Assembly (NCBI GenBank): GCA_004154925.1
Contig: QJNS01000086.1
Location: forward strand, 8,361 to 72,360
DNA from: Monosporascus cannonballus
Lineage: Eukaryota; Ascomycota; Sordariomycetes; Xylariales
Reading direction: 5' to 3'
DNA: 64,000 nt
This document shows, piece by piece, positions 59,739-64,000 of the stretch. The translations under genes and the position numbers were made by a program. The number at the start of each line of letters is the position of its first letter. Position 1 is the first letter of the stretch. Under the pieces are notes generated by a model. That model saw nothing but the letters and a program-made list of their open reading frames with translations. It ran no database searches and was not told the origin of the DNA.

Positions 59739-60579
59739 GTGCGCCTGGCCGAAATTGGCCCCTTTCCGTTCTACCGTCTGGCTTTGTTTGCGAGATACCT
59801 GATTCTCCGAAATCTGAGCTGGACGCGACTGAGAATCTCCCCACATGAAGAGAATTTGGCGAGCCGACCCGATGACAGCAATGTAACGACTTATTAGTCT
59901 ACTTGTGCCGATGTCTGGACGCTCCCAGCGAACAGGTGGACCCCTGGCTTCACTCGGCAGCCTCCCTTTTGCCGACGTCAGCGAGACCGGATTATCAGCA
60001 AGAAAGTTGCGTATGTCCGTCTGTGGCCGGCACATAAGGGCAAGTGACCGCTCTAATACCTACATATCCATTCAATATTCTCGACTACCAAGAGGGCGAA
60101 CCAGTCCGCCAGTCACGGCGTTTTAGCGCATTTTAATCCAGCATCTCGGTATTGATTTACCACGAGATTGTGGAGTCGTGAAATCTCTCCTTATCCTGAA
60201 TTCTTACTGGTGGGAGAATCGGCGCTGGATCTCGGATTAAGTATCCGACTCCATTCTCCATCCTAGCCAATCCCGTCGATTCTTTTGAGTGAAGCATCCA
60301 CCCCCGCCGACGCGAGTGGGTGTATGCGGTACCTGAACAACCGTGTTACAGAATGTACCTCGGGGGATGGCGGTTAAAATCGCGAACTATTTGGCCCATC
60401 GCTACCCCTCGGAGGCGGGGTGGGTTCTGGGGTTTCGAATATTTTCCTCCATGGCCCTCATTGTTCGCACTTTCACGACAAGTTGACCATACCCCTAATT
60501 GTTCGCAATATTGAAGTCAAAGTCGCCATAGCTAAGCCTTTTCATATACTTTTTATAGCCACACACGAATTCTAGAGAT
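59739..60579. promoter_or_regulatory. Spacer upstream of the alcohol dehydrogenase gene
   Basis: About 840 bp between two plus-strand genes. The last 50 bases before the start are AT-rich (CATATACTTTTTATAGCC) and may include the core promoter. No gene is supported. Confidence 0.5.
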
Positions 60580-61719
60580 ATGGCTCAAGACAAGTTCCAG
60601 GGCTTCCAGGTCGATGGGCCCGAGACCTGGACTCAGTTCCACCTGAGGGAGTTCGTTACGAAGCCCTTTGGCGACTACGATGTCGATATCAAGATCGAAT
60701 GCTGCGGTGTCTGCTCCAGTGATGTCCACACCATCAACGGAGGATGGGGTCCCCAGCACTTTCCGCTGACAGTCGGCCACGAGATCGTCGGCAGGGCTCT
60801 ACGAGTTGGCCCCAAGGTTACCCTCGTTAAGGAAGGTCAGCGGGTCGGTGTTGGTGCTCAGTCCTACTCCTGCCTCGAGTGCCGACAGTGCAAGAACAAC
60901 AACGAGACCTACTGCAAGGAACAGTTAGATACATTTGGTGCCGTCTGGCCGGACACTGGTATCGTGACCCAGGGTGGCTACTCGTCACACGTGAGGACAC
61001 ACGAGCACTGGTAGGTACTTATTGGTGACAGCATCCTCGAGCCACTTTGACTAATTCGTGGCACCAGGGTGTTCCCCATCCCCGATTCCGTCCCTAGTCA
61101 CATTGCGGCTCCGATGTTGTGCGCTGGTATCACATCTTACAGTCCGCTAGTTCGCAATGGCGTCGGCCCTGGCAAGAAGGTCGCCATTGTGGGCCTGGGT
61201 GGATTGGGTCACTTCGGAGTGATGTTTGCGAAAGCATTGGGCGCCGAGACGTGGGTCATCTCTCGCACGCACAGCAAGGAAGAGGACGCAAAGAAGATGG
61301 GCGCCGACGGCTTCCTGGCAACGTCAGACAAGGACTGGAACGTACCACACCATATGACGTTCGACCTGATTGTCAGCACGGCTAACAGCTTCGGTGACGG
61401 TTTCAACCTCAACTCCTACCTTTCTCTGCTGGACGTTCACGGCAAGTGGATCTCGGTCGGATTCCCGGAGGAGGCGGAGCTGAAGATCAGGCCCCAAGAC
61501 CTGAACCCTAACGGTTGCCTGATCGGAGCGTCGCATCTGGGCAGCCGTAAGGAGATGCTGGAGATGTTCAAGCTCGTGGACGAGAAGGGCATCAGTTCGT
61601 GGGTCGAGACCGTGCCTCTGAGTGCTGAAAACCTGTCGAAGACGGTCCAGCGGCTGCACAAGAACGACGTCCGATACCGATTCGCAATGGTCGACTATGA
61701 CAAGGTCTTCGGCGCATAG
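60580..61719 (+). CDS. NADP(H)-type zinc alcohol dehydrogenase (ADH6/7, cinnamyl-alcohol-dehydrogenase-like)
   Basis: This enzyme family reduces aldehydes to alcohols in the cytosol. Two exons, 60580-61010 and 61068-61719, with a 57-bp intron, encode 360 residues. Catalytic zinc ligands are Cys45 (CCGVCSSDVH) and His67-Glu68 (GHEIVG). The four structural-zinc cysteines are C98, C101, C104 and C112. The nucleotide-binding loop is GLGGLGHFG (about residues 186-194). The following SRTHSKEEDA, like yeast Adh6, favours NADP(H). Family assignment is strong; the natural substrate (medium-chain or aromatic aldehydes) is inferred. No break or missing residue is seen. Confidence 0.93.
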
Positions 61720-64000
61720 AACGTCAGGCGGCCCAATGTCTGATGGCTTGTAACCTCATCCGATAGACGTGTAATATAAAAGAATCTAGCTGTTCTGTAA
61801 GCAATAACTTCAGGAACACTTCGCCAGTCTAAGATTGGTCTTGTTGGCCATGCCAGTCTGCTCTGTGATGGCGGCGGTTGTATTTTGCTCATCGTGAGAC
61901 CCAGAGGCACAAGATACATCGACTCGATGATGCTTTGGCAATAGGAGTTTGATGAGAGGTCATCTAAAGTCGTCTCTGGTGTATTAGCCCTTTTCAATGC
62001 CATCGCTTCGGACATTCTAGAAAGGCCATCGCTGCTTCGACAGCTGCTTACGCGTTTTACAGCCCCAGTGTTAGCAATCGTACATTAAAGACGCCACTTG
62101 CCAGAATGCACTACATCTAGGCAGCACAGCGCCCGAGATATGACGATGTACGGAATTGGTTGCTACCGAATCAGTTCTGCGCAGGGGATTCGGAGCTCGC
62201 TGGTCAGTATTCGCTCACTGGTATAGTAATTTCGGGTTGCGTACCGTTTTTCGCGTGACTTCCACGGCATCCTCTTCTCCAGTCAGCGGGGCGTGCGACT
62301 CCGTCTATGCGCCTGCAGCCTAACTAAGTAGACATACACCGCAGCACATTGAGGGCGAGCGCTTCGCTTCTGATGCAAGCACCACCGCTGCCGCCGTCTC
62401 CCGGTTGAATAGGGACGAACCTCGTCTAGTCGGCGCTGAGAGTAACAATATGACCCTGCGTCGATTCCGTCGTGAGTACGCATTACCAGTAGCCTCGCTC
62501 GCATATCACTCTGTCCAAGGCAAGTGATCGACGTCTTCTTACTATCAGCGTGCGGTTCTGTGCGGCGCGGTAGAGCAACAAAAATGAGGACCACAAGGAG
62601 GAGGAGGTGGCGGTATATACTTTCATGTCACAGGAGAGAAATCCCTTGTCTAATCTTCGTCTCACTCCGCCTTGGGCCCTTCATCACCAAGAAGTAATGA
62701 ATTGTCTGTACTATCCCACTGAGAAAAGCCCCCACATCATGGGGGCCAACTCTGGCATCGCCGGATCGCAACCTCCCCGATGCCCTTCTTCGGATGATAG
62801 ATATACTAGAGGCGATAGGGGCCTTCTCCCACGGCCACTCTCTGTCCTGTCTGACTAATCTGGGCATCGGCAAGGACGAGAAGACCGAGGCGGCAAACGC
62901 CCGTCTCCATCACGCCGACCGTGTTCCCTCCGGGGTAGAGGGGCCTCAGAAGCCACGGCATTGCTGGGCGGCGGATGCGTACCTAAAGGGTTGTTCGCAA
63001 GGCATACGAGATCGCGCGACCGCGATGATACGGAAGAGTGGGAATACCGGGACAGCCCTGGGGGCATAGACAGCAGCAAGGCATGCACGGTGTCGTAGTA
63101 GCGATGGCCGTGGCGACCTTCGACTGGAGCGGGAGCCGTCCGAGGTAGACGCGGCAGGAGAGAAGGAACCCTTGGCCAGGGCCCCGCAAACGGCGCCTAC
63201 CTCTTTCCATGCGGCGGATATGGCGAGCTCACTACCCTCGCCCTGGGCGGCTTTCACGGTAAGACGCTTTTGGTGTGGTCGAAAAGCGATCAGAATATAT
63301 GATATTGGCTGTGCAGGCACTGATTACAGCGGTTGGTTGACTTACTCTGAATTAACTTGAATATTTACTACAAGTACACTCCGAAATCGAGATGGAGTTT
63401 TCACTATATTTACCCTTAGTAATCGATCCATAAACATGTCTGCGTAATAACAAGGTTGCCGTCACTACCCGAGCTTTCTTGTCAAATAGTGAGACGCATA
63501 ATATTGGAACCTCCGGATGGAGCCGAGTTCACGAGGTCCGGCCGAGGTGGCATATCGGAACGGGGCTGTGGCTGCATTGCATCCGCCTTGGTGGATCCTC
63601 AATCATAAACGTGCGTTGCTTCGCGTATCTAGTATGTATATTCAAAGCCTTATAACCCCGCTCCGAGTGAAACACACTGCCCCTGGCAGCGGAAATGTGT
63701 TGCGAACGGAGTCATTATTGTGCATTGCATCTGGTTAGAATTTGCAAGGCATTACTCGACAGCAGTCAGCCGCGAGTCATGCATCCTGTGTCCGCATCCA
63801 GGGCGTCGGCTGTGCCGGCGTCGCATTTTGTGGCTTTCAGCCTCCGCCCCGAATGGCCGAATCGGGGCCCAACCTGACGGGATGATCTCATTGCCCTCCA
63901 ATTGCGAGAGGTGCAGTAGTACGAAGTGCATAGGCCCCTGGGCCCGCCAGCTGGGGACATTCAGGGGTCGTCGGGGACAAGATTTGCAGCCGGCATTCCC
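61720..64000. other. Right-end interval without a supported gene
   Basis: The 3' UTR of the alcohol dehydrogenase lies at its left edge. Between about 62640 and 63320 overlapping frames on both strands give GC-rich, coding-like stretches, but the frames do not agree with each other and no domain is recognisable. It could be a degraded gene or a gene whose introns I could not place. Confidence 0.45.

Noticed and set aside
62946..63320. 124-codon minus-strand frame near the right end
   Set aside because: Ala/Arg-rich, unlike known proteins, and the opposite strand is equally open.
1..64000. CRISPR arrays, rRNA operons, bacterial insertion sequences or operons
   Set aside because: The sequence is eukaryotic; no regularly spaced direct repeats or rRNA motifs were seen.

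Overview
The window is nuclear DNA of a filamentous ascomycete, most likely a Sordariomycete. The genes are monocistronic and on both strands. They are cut by short (about 50-150 bp) GT-AG introns with CTAAC/CTGAC-type branch points, encode typical fungal proteins (Zn2Cys6 and C2H2 regulators, an NLP effector, EXPERA and DUF7704-type membrane proteins), and sit in long spacers rich in CCTAGGTA/TACCTA motifs. One scaffold gap of 10 N lies at 19588-19597. All gene models were built by eye from reading frame, splice consensus and phase. No similarity search was run.

Region 1 (1-15.3 kb): a gene-poor 3 kb, then the divergent pair AQR/Cwf11 (spliceosomal helicase, minus) and a THOC1-type THO-complex subunit (plus). 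The THOC1 protein carries a C-terminal guanylate-kinase-like domain that seems to have lost its GMP/lid arginines. A two-RING plus LON-domain protein follows on the minus strand.

Region 2 (15.3-33.4 kb): accessory-looking and sparse. It holds the N gap between a G22 and a C29 run, a C2H2 regulator whose first coding intron is about 1.3 kb, a Zn2Cys6-type regulator whose zinc cluster is damaged, and a conserved fungal protein of unknown function.

Region 3 (33.4-46.3 kb): a Zn2Cys6 regulator with its cluster in mid-protein, a small C2H2-ankyrin gene with very similar repeats, a frameshifted C2H2 gene, a secreted NLP (NPP1) gene, and an 850-bp TA-flanked terminal-inverted-repeat element with an AT-rich core. 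A fungal hypothetical protein and a histidine-phosphatase pseudogene complete it.

Region 4 (48-62 kb): mostly housekeeping or conserved genes: an EXPERA-like membrane protein, a large unknown protein with an unresolved 5' end, dynactin p62, ribosomal protein eS7 (RPS7), a Cys-rich single-pass membrane protein, a DUF7704-like membrane protein and an NADP(H)-type zinc alcohol dehydrogenase. The last 2.3 kb shows no gene I can support. No rRNA, CRISPR array or intact tRNA was seen. The genes do not form a recognisable metabolic cluster; AQR, THOC1, eS7 and dynactin p62 are ordinary housekeeping functions around accessory insertions.
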